A stretch of 64,000 nucleotides of DNA from Thamnidium elegans (lineage: Eukaryota; Mucoromycota; Mucoromycetes; Mucorales; Mucoraceae). A program made the position numbers and the translations under genes. Positions within the stretch are counted from its first letter, which is position 1; each line of letters begins with the position of its first letter. The notes beneath the pieces are model-generated. The model made no database searches, was not told where the DNA came from, and was given only the letters and a program-made list of their open reading frames with translations. Shown here piece by piece: positions 46,963-59,281 of this stretch. The stretch lies in the NCBI GenBank assembly GCA_025201345.1, contig JAIXMG010000009.1, positions 124,001-188,000 of the forward strand, given 5' to 3'.

Positions 46963-48134
46963 ATGCCTCTCACTAATAAAATCACACCTCCATCTAATTC
47001 ATTGGATCACATGCCAAAACCGGAAGTCGTACTACTAATTCATCGTTGCTTCTACCATAAGGAATGTACTAAGCATTACGCCACACCTCAAAATTTACGG
47101 GAACATCTAAAAAAAATTCATAGCTTTACATTCCCCATTCGCATTCAAACAATTCGTCGTTACAACAGTGAATCATTTTGTTTCTTACGTGGTTTTTCAA
47201 AGCACAAAAACTTTAAAGAGCACCATGCTTGCCCATGTTGTGTTTCCCACTTCAAAAATCTGAGTGATCTTAATCAACATTTTCAAACTGTCCACAAAGA
47301 ATACCTTCCTTTTCAACAACAACAGAATGGAAGCGATTCATCTGAAAGCTCTTCTATCGACAGACTTGATCAAAACCAAGATTCCATTAATACACTCGAG
47401 CCACAGCAAGAAGAAAGTTTTCAAGAAGTAAGCCAAAAGAGATCGTACAATGAAATAGTGATCCACGATGATATTTCATTCGATCCCCCACATGGTGAGC
47501 ATTTTCTTGTCAACAACTTCGACGCATCCAATGCAATTCATCGAATGCAACTATCATTAAAAGAGCATATGTGGAAGCTTTCTCTTGAAGATAATTTGTA
47601 CCTTGCACTGGCCTCAATGTCAGCTTTGCTCTTATCACCAAATCGCTATCCTGAAGAAGTAAAACCATTCTTCAGACAAGCACTATGGCGGAACTTATGG
47701 TAACAACGTCCAATATGGTACCTATGTTACCATAATTTTTATATGCAGCGAATCAGTTTACAGAATAGCTAATATTATGATAACTTTGTTTCCATATTGT
47801 GCACTGTTACCATAAGTTCCGCCATAGTGAAGAAGATTGGAATGATACAATAGGTCATGTAGAAAGTTTATACGACATTAAACAGCAGCCAATGCCGATA
47901 ACTACTGTCGCAAGCATTTTGATTGTTGTCGATGATTTGTTATCAAGGAATACCAATAGAGAGCAAGCTGAAGCTAGATTGAAGTCTCTGCCTCTGTCAA
48001 CAGATTTTAACCTTCTCAATCTTTGCTACTCTTTCAGTACAGATTTGAGCCTTCTCTTCGTTGAATTTTTTACAATAAAAAATGCAGCATGCTTCCTCAC
48101 GAGAGATGGTGTTCATTTTAAGGTTAATTCTTAG
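46963..48134 (+). pseudogene. C2H2 zinc-finger gene interrupted by a miniature element
   Basis: The ATG at 46963 opens a frame with two C2H2-type fingers: CFYHKECTKHYATPQNLREH with H at +5, and CPCCVSHFKNLSDLNQHFQTVH. A Ser/Gln-rich linker and a helical region (ALASMSALLLSPNRYPEEVK) follow. At 47680 the frame runs into the 149-bp element and stops at 47701-47703. Immediately after the element, coding resumes in another frame (EDWNDTIGHVESLYDIKQQP...) to a stop at 48132-48134, which lies within a second repeat element. Insert plus target duplication is 152 bp, so the frame is shifted. The family is unknown; it may have been a regulator or part of a mobile element. No intron signal suggests the insert is spliced out cleanly. 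Confidence 0.7.
47681..47829. mobile_element. 149-bp CACTA-type miniature inverted-repeat element
   Basis: The two ends are perfect 25-bp inverted repeats: 47681-47705 (starts CACTATGGCGGAAC) and 47805-47829 (ends CCGCCATAGTG). A 3-bp direct duplication AAG flanks the element (47678-47680 and 47830-47832). CACTA ends plus 3-bp duplications are the hallmark of the CACTA/EnSpm superfamily. The 99-bp interior is AT-rich and non-coding. It sits inside the C2H2 reading frame and breaks it. Confidence 0.85.
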
Positions 48135-48430
48135 TACACCAACATTTACACCACCAGTGCCAATTTAGGGAAAGTCCTGGTACACCGCCATATCATAAGA
48201 AAATATTTAGACATTTGGGTATATAAAAGGTACTTGGTTGTATATGAATTCATTGTTAAAAAAAAAAAATGGAAAAGAAAAGAAAAGGATCATGTTTATT
48301 TAACTATGATTTATTTAATCATCATAATATATTTACTTTCTCACGTACTCATACGTAATTAAAAAAAAACTTGTTTTTTACCCGTTATTTGTTGGAGATA
48401 CACGCACTGGTGGTGTACCAAGAATTAACC
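48122..48430. mobile_element. Inverted-repeat element of about 309 bp
   Basis: Terminal inverted repeats of 20 bp (48122-48141 and 48411-48430; 19 of 20 match, beginning GGTTAATTCTT). Flanks CATTTTAA (48114-48121) and CATTTAAA (48431-48438) could be an imperfect 8-bp target duplication, as made by hAT-like transposases. The interior has no coding capacity. The stop of the broken C2H2 gene lies in the left repeat. Confidence 0.6.
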
Positions 48431-48437
48431 CATTTAA

Positions 48438-48534
48438 ACTGGTTGAAAAAAAATTTAAGTGACAGGCTGAATTTTTTTTTTCTAAGCTGTAAAATGGACT
48501 GGTTGAAAAAAAATATATTTCTTTTTTCTAAGCT
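48438..48534. repeat. Tandem duplication, 60-bp period, upstream of Cactin
   Basis: ACTGGTTGAAAAAAAAT occurs at 48438-48454 and again at 48498-48514, exactly 60 bp apart. A TTCTAAGCT block follows each copy. It lies about 80 bp upstream of the Cactin ATG and may be part of its promoter. Confidence 0.6.
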
Positions 48535-48612
48535 AGATTGAAAGCAAAATCTTTTTTTTTCTTTTCTTTTTTTTTTTGTTTTTTTTTTTTGCTTGCTTTT
48601 TTTGCTTTAATA

Positions 48613-50867
48613 ATGGCTCGTTCACGCTCACCCGAAATCCGTAGTCGTAATCGCTCTTCAGATAGACATCGTTCTTCAGATAGACATCGCTCTTCAGACA
48701 GACGCAAGTCTTCGCATAGACATAGACATCGTTCCCGCAGCGAGGATAGAAGTGAAAGAAAGAAAAGGTAAAACTCTTTTTTAAAAAGACATAGCAATAA
48801 TTAGTTTTGTATATTAATACTGCATACATATAATAGACATCGTGATCGTTCTGCTTCAGAAGAAAGATCAACTCGCCATAAACATAAGAAGGGGAAAAAA
48901 GAAAAGAAGGAAAGGAAATATAAAGGCAGATACAGTGAAGGAGAAGATGAAGCCGAGTCAGAAAAGAAACGATCAGCCTCCGCAGTCGAAGCCTTGGGCT
49001 ATTCCAATGTAAATAACCCTTTTAACGATGTTAATTTGGAATCCAAATTTGTTTGGGGTAAAAAAAAGCAACATGATAAAAAGAAATTAGGTTACTCCGA
49101 ATCTGATTTGGAAAGACGTGAACGTGATAGAAAGAAGGAAGCTGAAGAAGAATTAGCAAAGTTAAATAAAAGAAGATCTGAACGTGAACGTGAAATTGAA
49201 GAACGCGAAGAAGAACAAGCTAGAATTCAAAGAGACGCAGAGTTAGCCCAAATGGGTGATTGGGAGGCTAAAGAAGAAGAATTTCATTTGGAACAAGCAA
49301 AGACAAGAGCCGCTATTCGTATTCGTGATGGACGTGCTAAACCTATCGATATTTTAGCCATGAATTTAAGGTTGGCCAATGAACCTGAAAAGTTGGAAGA
49401 AGATGTTGATTTGGAAATTGATTTAGACGAGCCTTATACCATATTTGACGTAAGCTCACGTATTTAATCTGTTGCTACGCTACACTAAAATAACTAACGC
49501 TTTTTTTTTTTTGATTTGTAGAATTTATCACTCGCTGATACAGATGAATTACACAAAGATATTCAAATGCATCTTGCATTAGAAAAAAACCCAAAGACAT
49601 TAGAATTCTGGAGGGCAATGATTGTTGTTGCCGAGGACGCACTTTCTAAAATGAAAGAAAACGATAAACGTGTTCAAGCAGGTGGCTTCGCAGTCTCTGC
49701 CAATGAAAATATTCATCGCATTCTATCCGGAAAGACCGTATCTCAATTATCCGTACTTCAAAATCAAATTATGCAAAAGTTAAGTTCCAATGAACCAGTT
49801 GATGTTGAATATTGGGAAAATCTTTTAAAGGAGTTGGTTGTATATAAAGCAAAGGCTAAATTAAATGATATGCATCAAGAGATTTTAGCTACTCGCTTAC
49901 AACAATTGAGAAACAAACAACGCGAGGAAGCATTAAAAGTACAAGAGGAATTGGAACGTGTGTTATCTATGCAAGAGACTGAAGTGCATGGTCAAGGTGT
50001 TGGCGCAGGTGAAGGTATTGAAGCCGAACCAGTGGATGAGGAATTAACCGAGGCTCAAGATCAATTGTTTGTAAAGGAAACTAACACCGTCAATAAGCCC
50101 TCTGGTGGTTTGTTATTGGAAGAGTATAATCGTGCTATGAGTCCTGAGCCTATGACTCGTTTAAGTAGAGATGATAGTGAACTTGAGATTGTTGATCCTG
50201 CTGAGGATTTGAAGGAATTGGTAAATAGTAAAAAGAAAAATGTTGGTATTTGATAGTGAATGAAATAACTTAAAATATATTATAGATGGAAAAGCGTCGT
50301 GTTGTATTGAACAGTACAATTATTACAAGAAAACCTAGACAAGAAGCCGAAATTGTTGTTGAAAAGGTCCGAGTTAAAGATGAATCTATTGCATCTTCAG
50401 TATTGTTTGAACAAGAAGCAGCCAAGGGAGTTGACGAAGACGAAGATTTATTTAATATTGAAGCAGAATTGGCTACACAAACTTATAACTGGCAAGATAA
50501 ATACCGTCCACGTAAACCTAGATACTTTAATCGTGTTCATACAGGTTATGAATGGAACAAATATAATCAAACTCATTATGATCTTGATAATCCCCCACCA
50601 AAGGTCGTTCAGGGTTACAAGTTTAATATCTTTTATCCTGATTTGATTGATAAATCAGTTGCACCTACTTATTACATTGATAAGGACCCTGACTCTCCTG
50701 ATACTGTATTAATTCGTTTCCATGCTGGTCCTCCCTATGAAGATATCGCGTTCCGTATTGTTAACCGTGAATGGGAATACTCGCATAAAAAGGGCTTTAA
50801 GTGTAGTTTTGATAGAGGCGTTCTTAGTCTTTGGTTCCATTTCAAGAGACAATTCTACAGAAAGTAA
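48613..50867 (+). CDS. CACTIN: Cactin, splicing factor
   Basis: Exons are 48613-48767, 48837-49449, 49522-50220 and 50286-50867, giving 682 residues. Cactin is a spliceosome-associated protein (C complex) needed for splicing of certain introns. The first 80 residues are RS/RD-rich, partly from a tandem 18-bp repeat encoding SSDRHR. Mid-protein holds the conserved CACTIN_mid region (NPFNDVNLESKFVWGKK, EEFHLEQAKTRAAIRIRDGRAKPIDILAMNL, WENLLKELVVYKAKAKL). The C-terminal CACTIN domain is complete (TYNWQDKYRPRKPRYFNRVH, GYEWNKYNQTHYD, VQGYKFNIFYPDL, TVLIRFHAGPPYEDIAFRIVNREWE, GFKCSFDRGVL, and final FHFKRQFYRK). Length fits the human protein (758). Confidence 0.95.
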
Positions 50868-51821
50868 TTTTTTTTTTATTTTGTACGCAATATTTTAAAT
50901 AAACAACAAAAAAAGAAATAGTGTAAATTTATGCAAAAAAAAAAAATAATTATGTATTCGTTAGAATAACATGTTTATTTTGTTAAAATAGCTATAAAGA
51001 ATGAAAAGATTGTTCTTCGTAACAATAACCTGAATAGAGCTGAGGAAGGAGGAAAGGTATGTATAGAGTTTAAAATGGATATTATACTAAGCGCCACCCC
51101 TGTTCATTAAGCAAGTTTATTAAAGAAGGAGATAATGCTAAACTAAATCTATAATATCGATATTCGATATTTTTGTCATATTCAGCATGACGCCTGTCCG
51201 TAGTGATACATATTAAAATATATAACTACGCGCCTTTTCTTTTAATCCTTGGTTGACCTTGCAATCATTTTTGAATGTAAGTTATCTCCCTAGTTATTTT
51301 TTTTTTTTTTTTGTATCCTCTGTAATTTATCCTTTTGCTCCTATAATAACCTTTGACTCTCCCTCAATAGCCCTCCCTGATATAGAATTTTTTCAATAAA
51401 TACCTTCGCGCGCAATTATATATATATGCATATATTTGGTCTGTTAGAACTTGTTCAGGGTAAGTCAAGATTTATAATAAGTAGTCATCTTTGATACCAT
51501 ACGTCCACCCTCAATTGGATTTTTTTTTTTCAATAAAACTGTTACTTACACGTGATAATGTCCATATGTTTAATCTAAACTTGAATGAAGCAGTCAGTTT
51601 ATATGTCGTTCTCAATAATATTCAAACCAAGATTAGTTTTTTTTTGTAGGAATCTCTCTTTCATAAACTTTTCCAATTGAGGGTGGGCGCACTGTACGTA
51701 GAAATATGTTTCGTAAGGTATTTTGAAAACCGCTGGGACTGTGTGTACAGTACAAGATTTTGCTCAGTCTGTCAATTAAATTTCGGGCGTCATTTTCTTA
51801 ACGTGTCTACTCATTTAAAAA
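50868..51821. other. Intergenic region, Cactin to TMEM223, with an inverted repeat
   Basis: About 950 bp without a gene I recognise. 51505-51686 carries a 15-bp perfect inverted repeat, described separately. AT-rich elsewhere, with a T run near 51298-51312. Confidence 0.45.
51505..51686. repeat. Inverted repeat of about 182 bp, possible miniature element
   Basis: CCACCCTCAATTGGA at 51505-51519 is perfectly inverted at 51672-51686. Inside it, a second imperfect pair (AATCTAAACTTGAAT and ATTCAAACCAAGATT) suggests a longer hairpin. The interior is non-coding and no clear target duplication was identified. Confidence 0.55.
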
Positions 51822-52823
51822 ATGTCCTTCATTTCCACTTTAAGAACCTCATTGTTTCGTCAACCTGTTCAAAGTAAGTTCTTCACTCTTCATGTATTTA
51901 AAAAAGAGAAAAGCTTACTTATAATATTCCCTCCCCCTCTTTCTTGCTAGTTTTGTCTCGATTCAGTGGACTTCAACAAAGAGCATGTTACGGTACTCAA
52001 ACTTCTTTGAAATCAGCACTTGATAAAAAATCAATTCAATTCACAAGTAAACAATTAAAACAAGCTTTGGAACAAAAAGACGTTGTATTTTATCAAGCTC
52101 CTGCTGGTGTTGGTAAAACTTTTATGTGGTTGTATATTTCTGCTGGTGTTCAACTTATGTTTTGGTAAAAAAAAAAAATGCAAACCCCCTACACGCCTGT
52201 CAAAAATATACGTGCGTACTTATCAATTTGAAAAATAGGGGAAATTTAGCAAGTTTAGCCTATGTTGCATATACTACAACTGAAGGGTAATTATTATATT
52301 TAAAATGATTAAACTATTGTATGCCTGATGATATAATTAGGGAAGGAGATGATGCAGTTACTGAACTTGCACCTAAAGAACAGCGTATTGCAATCGCAGG
52401 TGGTCTTGTTACTGTTGGTATCGCCGTAGCTACAATGATGTGTCTTTATCCTTGGAGGTACATTTTCTTTTTCGAATTTTTAAAAACCAAAAAAAAAAGA
52501 GGGTATTAAATTGGAATTTATGTAGATATGTTGACAAGTTAGTTTTGTTAAAGGGAGCTCAAAATGTTAGAATTGTTACGCATGCTCGTTTAATCAAGTC
52601 TCATCAATTTAAAGAGTATCCTATTGATCAATTATACTGTAAACAAAAAGTATTTACTGGTGTTGGAAAGAATGGAACTGATGTTGTTGGTACAAAAGCA
52701 AGCTCATCGCATATCTTTTTAGGCGCTAAAGGAGAAAAGATGGCTTACATGTTGGATAGAAAGGGCATTTTTACTGATAGTAAAGTCTTTGATGGATTAT
52801 GGTTTAATTTATATGGCAAATAA
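51822..52823 (+). CDS. Mitochondrial inner-membrane protein, TMEM223 family
   Basis: Exons are 51822-51873, 51951-52164, 52239-52286, 52341-52457 and 52526-52823, giving 242 residues. The N-terminus (MSFISTLRTSLFRQPVQILSRFS) is Arg/Ser-rich without acidic residues, as in a mitochondrial presequence. The core reads KDVVFYQAPAGVGKTFMWLY, ISAGVQLMFWGNLASLAYV (TM1), then IAIAGGLVTVGIAVATMMCLYP (TM2). A soluble tail follows (VRIVTHARLIKSHQFKEYPIDQLYCKQKVF ... LDRKGIFTDSKVFDGLWF). Order and spacing match TMEM223, which assists mitochondrial translation or cytochrome c oxidase assembly in animals. The GVGKT string looks like a P-loop fragment but lies next to TM1 and is unlikely to bind nucleotide. 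The stop is 37 bp from that of convergent TRM3. Confidence 0.82.
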
Positions 52824-52860
52824 ATAATTTTTTAAAAAATGAGAAAAAGAAAAAGGGAAA

Positions 52861-55800
52861 TTATTGAGTAATAGCAGCCTGTTGTCTCCAATGCATTTGC
52901 TTTGTATATTCATAAATACAAATAGCACCACTAACATGAACATTTAAAGAACGTGTAATACCATATTGAGGGATTTCAATGGCAACATCAAGCATTTGTA
53001 AAAGGTCTGCAGGAACACCTTGACGTTCTTTACCCAACAACAAAACACATTTCTCTGGGAATTCATAATCTCCCAAGGTAGCACTTGTGGTAGTTTGCTC
53101 TAAACCACATAAAGTATAACCTTGCTCTTTCTTTTGTTGCAAGTAAGCAGCGACATCATTTTCAGTGACTTCGATCATTGGCATCCATTTTTCGGAGGCA
53201 ACACTAATACTTGTGAATCCAATATCTTCTTTGATCTTTAAAGTAGGAACAACCAGAGTAGATGCATTAAAGATTTCACAGGTACGACATAATCCAGCAA
53301 GATTGGGAGTTCTATCAATAAGACTAGCAACGACAATAAGATCGTTACGACGACGGTTCTTCTGCACAAGGTTCTTGGTAAGATCCATATCGGTCTCTAA
53401 CATCATTTCCCAAGGCATAATCTTCTTTTGAATAACCTCTTCCAAAGTTGTATTAGAGGTACTGGTGGCTTCTGCTAATTCGATTTCTTCTTCGAGACCA
53501 ATCATTTCGGAAGGATCAGCAGATGTATACATTTCTTTTCTGGCTGGGTTTTCAAAAGGACATCTTGCAACTACTTGAGGGTTTACTCTAACAAAAGCTT
53601 TCTATAACCATGTAATGAAATATTAGCTTTTTTTTTTCTTTTCTTTTTTACATAGATGATAAAGAACACTTACGGATCCAATTCTTTCGTTTTCAATTAC
53701 TTGGAATTCAGTCATCATTTGACGGAAGATAAATTCAATGTTAAAGTCTTGAATAGGATCAAACTTTGACATATAAAATTGAGATTGAATCTTGTCAAAG
53801 AACTTGATACAATCAACATAAGTCTCCATAAATCTACCAATGGACTGAAGATACTTGTTCTCTTCCAATTTTTTACCATAACCGCGAGAGATACAACTCT
53901 TCCAATTACGTTGCCAGGCACAATAAGAAAACAATCGAATAGTGAAATGGTTTGTAATTAACCAAGCGATCAAACGAACAAAGATTTCTTCAAAGTATCC
54001 TTGAATAGCTTCTTCTGGTAAGTTGTCACAGAGTGTAAATGTAATGGTAAGTAAAGAAATAACAAAGTTGGGTTTATGGTTAGGATCTTCTATTTTCTTG
54101 TAGAATAAATGGAGACGGTCGGGGAAACGAACCAAGATTCGGACCATGGCCCATTCCAAGTAACAACGAACGGAGGTAACAGTTTCTTTTCGCATGACTT
54201 CAAAAATGACTTCCATATATTCGTCGAGTTTATTCTCGTTGGCAAGATCGATAATAAGAATAGTTGAACAACAGATACGTAACTTTTTTTTAAATTTTTT
54301 TGTTAGTTAATGCCTTTTTTTTTTTAAAAAAAAAAGAGGTATTTACCTTTAATCTATGTTCCATAGTAGAGGTATACATAAATTCAAATAAGATATCTTC
54401 ATTAATAATATGAAAAAAGTTATCTAACAAAATGTTTGCTAAAGTTGTATGATCCTTGTTATTAACGTCAAGCCTTAATAAAATATCGTTCATGTCTACA
54501 CGAACAAGATAATCGTTTTGACTAAATACTGTTTCTGCAGTTCTAAATATTAAAAAAAAAAAAAGAGTAACTGTTATATTTTTATATCTATTGACGTTTT
54601 TTTTTTTTACCCTTCTGCTTCTAAAATCTCAATAGGTGTGGCAAGTTTAGCTGCAATAGCAGCTTCTAATTTTTGATCTTCACGATCACGAAGTGGACCA
54701 AATACAAGTAACTTAGCGATCTCGGGAGCATATTGAATCATAGATTTGTTGGCATCTTCAGTAAACGTAGACCAATAGTTATGAAGCAGCTTGGATGTTT
54801 GAGCAACGACAAATGGCTTAAGTTCGCCGGTTTGAATAACCATATGCAATGCCTACATAACTAAATTAGTATATATATAGTTACAAAAATAAAAGGTGTA
54901 TAGAAACCATTACCTTTTTCATCGGACCATCATCTTGATTTAATTCAGGAACACTTAATAACTCGGGCTGGAAAATCACATCAACAAAGGCCTTAATAAG
55001 GAGAGGAAAAGTTCTAGACTGGGCAATATTTTCCTTCATTAAAGCAATTGCATAATCAACACAAAGTTGCAACATCTCTGGTGTCTTTTCCCAAGGGAAT
55101 GCAAGAATTGGACCGAAACCTCTGATAATTGCTTCACCACACATCTCGGATCCACTTTCAAGCTGGTCAACAGCTTCTTCGTAAAGTTCAATTGGGTCAA
55201 AGAAATCTTTCGGTTCAATGTGGTTCTTTTTAACAAGCGAGGCGAAACGTACAATCCGTTCAATACATTCCCATTTGGCACGGATAAAGGTTGATAAAGA
55301 CTCTCCCCAAGGTCTATAAAAAAAGAGAGATATTAGATTATACTAAATGTATATATTTTTTTAAATGTATACCTTTCCCGCAAAGCTTCTTGTGTACGCT
55401 TCATTTGGAAGCCGTAAACGGATGACACAAGGTTATTGTCACAATCAAGGTTGAAGTAAGAGTGAATAATGGCACATTCGTAAACAACGCTTAATAATCG
55501 AATATAATTTGGCTTGGACATTTCCTTGTTGGCATCAACAGAAGATGTACGATATTTTAATAAGTCAACAGTTATATCGAAATGGTTTTGGATAGCAGTG
55601 TTTCTTGCTTCTGGTGAAAGAGCGATGTTGCTTGATAAAATACGTTTGGTTAAAGACAAGTATAAGTCAACTAAATCATCATCAACAATATTATCTTCTT
55701 CCTTGTTAAGATATTTTTTGTCAATTCTGTTCAAAATATACAAAAGAGTTTCATCATTGAGTCCAATAACTTGAGTAAAATCACATTTGGTCTCGAAACA

Positions 55801-58178
55801 AGTATCAAAGTTTTCCCATAATGCATCAAATAATGTCAAGTTTCTAGCAAATGTAATTTCGTCACTAATATGTATATATATTAGCATAAACTACACATTT
55901 AATATATATAAAAATCTTACCAAGATGTATCTTTTAAATTTTCGGTGAAAGCTGAAAGAAGGTCTAATACATGATCAGAATTTAGTTGACCGGTTTGGGT
56001 AGAAACTAAAAATATAGATGTACGGGCAAGTACATTGGCTTGATTGCGCAAGACTGCTTCGGGGATATCTTCAGATTTTAAGTCGCGTACATAGGTCTCG
56101 ATACGATCTTTTAAGCCGCTCAATACACTATCAAGAGACTTGTCCTTCGAAATTCTACTTTCTAACCAGTAACGAATTAACTTGAATTCTTTAGAGTTTG
56201 TTTTGATAGGATATTCATTAACAAGAGATGAAATTGTCTTTGCAATATCAGAGAATGATAACGTTTCAGTGTTACTAAGTTTTACAACTGCAGCGATACC
56301 TAATTTACGTAAAAATTGCTTTGTAGCAGGAATATTGAAGTTTCTATGACGGTCAACCAAGACTCTTAAAGACTTGAGCTCTTCAGGACCCCAAGCATTC
56401 ACATAATCGGCTTCAGCTAAAGCCTCCATAGTATACAAAATAGGAGCATGACTGCTGACAACATGAGACAAATGATGAATCAATTGACGAAGAAAGTTGA
56501 CTTTATCTTGTTCATTTTCAAATGCACCAACTAAACGAACCATGAACTCTCTAAAGTGCTCACCAAATGGACTGACCAAAGCTCCTTGGGTTGGTACAGA
56601 ATATAAAGATGTAGAATCCAAGATTTTAAATAAGGCACCAAACATAAATCCTTGTTCCATACCCATCTTATTTAAAATGGATTTATCTTGTCTCGAAAAG
56701 ATAAATTCTAAAAGTCCCTTTTTAACAGAAGATGTGTCATTTTGGAATCCACGGTACATTAATAAAACCCACCAGGAGGCATCAAGTGCGTTGGCATTAA
56801 GTAAGGTTTCAAAACGAGGTAAAACAGGGTCAACAAGATGAATGACATTTTCATGCATAATGTCGTATAATAAAAACCAGTCGTCCCAATGCTCTGTGTA
56901 TTGTTGAGATAAGTCTGCGCTCCATTTAAAGTAAGGTGTCCAGTCTGCGTCAGATTTATCGGCAATAGTCGAAGGGTTTTTCTCGGTGAAATCAATAATA
57001 CGCTTAAGAATGTAAGATGAATATTTACGAGCTAATGAATCGTTACTTTGAAGGCCGCTCTATATAATATATGATTTATTAGTTACCATCACCTTGTGCT
57101 ACGCTCAGTAAATTACCTGTAAGATCTTGAAAAAACTAGCATCGAATCGAAGATCTTTACGAATGATTGGCACTTGGTTAGCATCTAAGCCAAAATAAAA
57201 GTCAAAGAAACGTGCAATAAGTCCATATATTTCTAATCTTAAAAGGTTAGTTGCAGGAAGTGCAAACATTTGAAGAATACGATTCCAAAGCATCTAAAAA
57301 AAAAAGGAACCATAACATATTAAATATCACTAAAAAAAAAATCGACTTTTTTCTCTTTTTACCTCACACCAGTAAATTTGTTTATCCAATTCAACATGTT
57401 GTACAGAATTTTGTTGCCAGCGAAGCAAGTTAGGTAAAAGGTCATGACTTAATTTTTTTCTAATCGTTGAGTCCGTACAAGGGATCATAGCCACAGCAAT
57501 AGTAAAAATCAATTCCATCCATTGACAAATTTCGATTTTAACAGGTTCAAGTACGTTTTCTAAAGATAATAATTCTTGATTTTCATTTAAATCTCGAACA
57601 AAAAGGTTAAGTGTATCAATACAACACTCAAGATCAAATAAGATATGTTTACTGCTATCTTGAACGGTGATGGCAGTTTGAACTTGATCCCACTGCGATC
57701 TACATTGTAAATGGTCTATGCTGGCTTCAATAAAATCCATAGGTTTAAGATCGATAAAATCAGGTTCGGCTTCCATGGCAGAGATCAGTTGAGTAATCAA
57801 TAACAATAGCGTTTGTTTGCCAAATGGAGGAGTGTCGGTTTGATCGGGTTGTAATAAAAAGGATCGAGCTATAAGGTAAGAAATGGTACTTTCTAAAAGA
57901 GTGACACTTTCAGTAGCTACCATGGAATCCTGTGAAAAGCTGGTAATCATCCATGGCTTGACAAACTGATCAAGACATGCTTCTTGTTTTTTATAATCGT
58001 CTATTTTGACAAGATGAGCTTTGAAGATGGGTAACAAGATCTGCAAGTTACCAAAACGAACTTTTTCGTCAACTGCTTCTGTGTATTGCTCATCCAGTTG
58101 TGTTAAAAAATTAAGCAGGTTATCGTTTCCAGCGTTTTGAACTAAAAGTGTTTGAAATGGTACAGACGCAAAGTCCAT
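52861..58178 (-). CDS. TRM3: tRNA guanosine(18) 2'-O-methyltransferase Trm3/TARBP1
   Basis: Exons on the minus strand are 58178-57363, 57293-57117, 57059-55921, 55864-55373, 55313-54914, 54852-54611, 54542-54347, 54282-53674 and 53601-52861, giving 1603 residues. It makes Gm18 in the D-loop of tRNA. The first 1300 residues are helical repeats of ARM/HEAT type (MDFASVPFQTLLVQNAGN at the start, then PYFKWSADLSQQY). The C-terminal SpoU/TrmD-fold domain is complete: NDLIVVASLIDRTPNLAGLCRTCEIF (motif 1), CVLLLGKERQGVPADLL (motif 2) and IPQYGITRSLNVHVSGAICIYEY (motif 3), the last three being the knotted SAM-binding signature. Length equals TARBP1 (1621) and exceeds yeast Trm3 (1436). All nine exon joins close in frame. 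Confidence 0.93.
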
Positions 58179-59281
58179 TTTTATGTCTATAGTTTTTTTT
58201 TTGTGGACTTGAAAGAAAAAAAGAAGTAAAAATTTTGTAGAAGGTTTCGTTTTGAAGGTTTTTTAACTTCCGCGTACCACTTCAAGAAGAAAAACTTTCG
58301 GTTTTAATTTATAGTTCTTTAGTCTTGGTTAAAAGCTTATTATTTGCCAGACAATATTATTGGCGGAATATCAGTAATATTTGTCTTGACAATATTGTAG
58401 TATGAGCTTTGTTATATCTACGCATTATATTTCAATAATACTAATTTATATATATTTATACAAGTCATATCCTCATATGTCATTTACATAAGCTATACAC
58501 AAAACACAGTATCTATCTACAAATTAATCTCTATTGTCCTATCGCTTTGATCATAAAACTAGAAGACTGCTTAAACTCTTGACAAACAGAAAATAACTGG
58601 TTTACATAAATAATTGTCACATTATTTATAATCAGCAAGCCTCTACCTTACGTCTTTTGTTAAAGAAGTCGATTAGAAACATAATACGCGTCGCTGCTAT
58701 TATAATTGGCCTTCTAAAGAATCTATTTATCTCTCCAAATTGCTCATTCCTTAATAAAAACAACGATCTATTCTTAGTCTGATAATTATCTAGTTGTTTT
58801 ACTTTTTTATTTTATAACCGTTAATATCACAAGCTTGTAACTTTCTAGGGTTTTCGTTGGTTTGACAAAGAGCTGTGTTTTCAAGTGATAGAAATGTATC
58901 AATGAGAAGAGAGAAGCAGAAGTCAAAATCCCGGGAAATATTTTTTAATCTTCTGCTATATCTATACAACTTTCGACACATGTTAATTATGATATTATAA
59001 AAAAAAACTCCTATGGGAATAAAATACAATCTTGATAGCTACTTCAAAGAGAACGGACAGTAAAAGAAATATGAATACCAGATCGTACTACCGTAGAGAA
59101 ACCTTGAGTTTTGACCAGTTACAAGAATTAATAAATTATAGTTCTGTTACCAGTAACAAGGTATTACATAATACCGGCTTGGAGACCTTAGCCAATCAAA
59201 ATTGATAGGTCACGCAAAAGTCACGTGCTTACATTTTTGTTAAAATCTGATAATAATTAATTATTGTAACAATATATATCC

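Noticed and set aside
52110..52125. P-loop-like GVGKT in the TMEM223 protein
   Set aside because: It directly precedes a transmembrane segment and has no Walker B or other NTPase motifs; TMEM223 proteins do not bind nucleotide.
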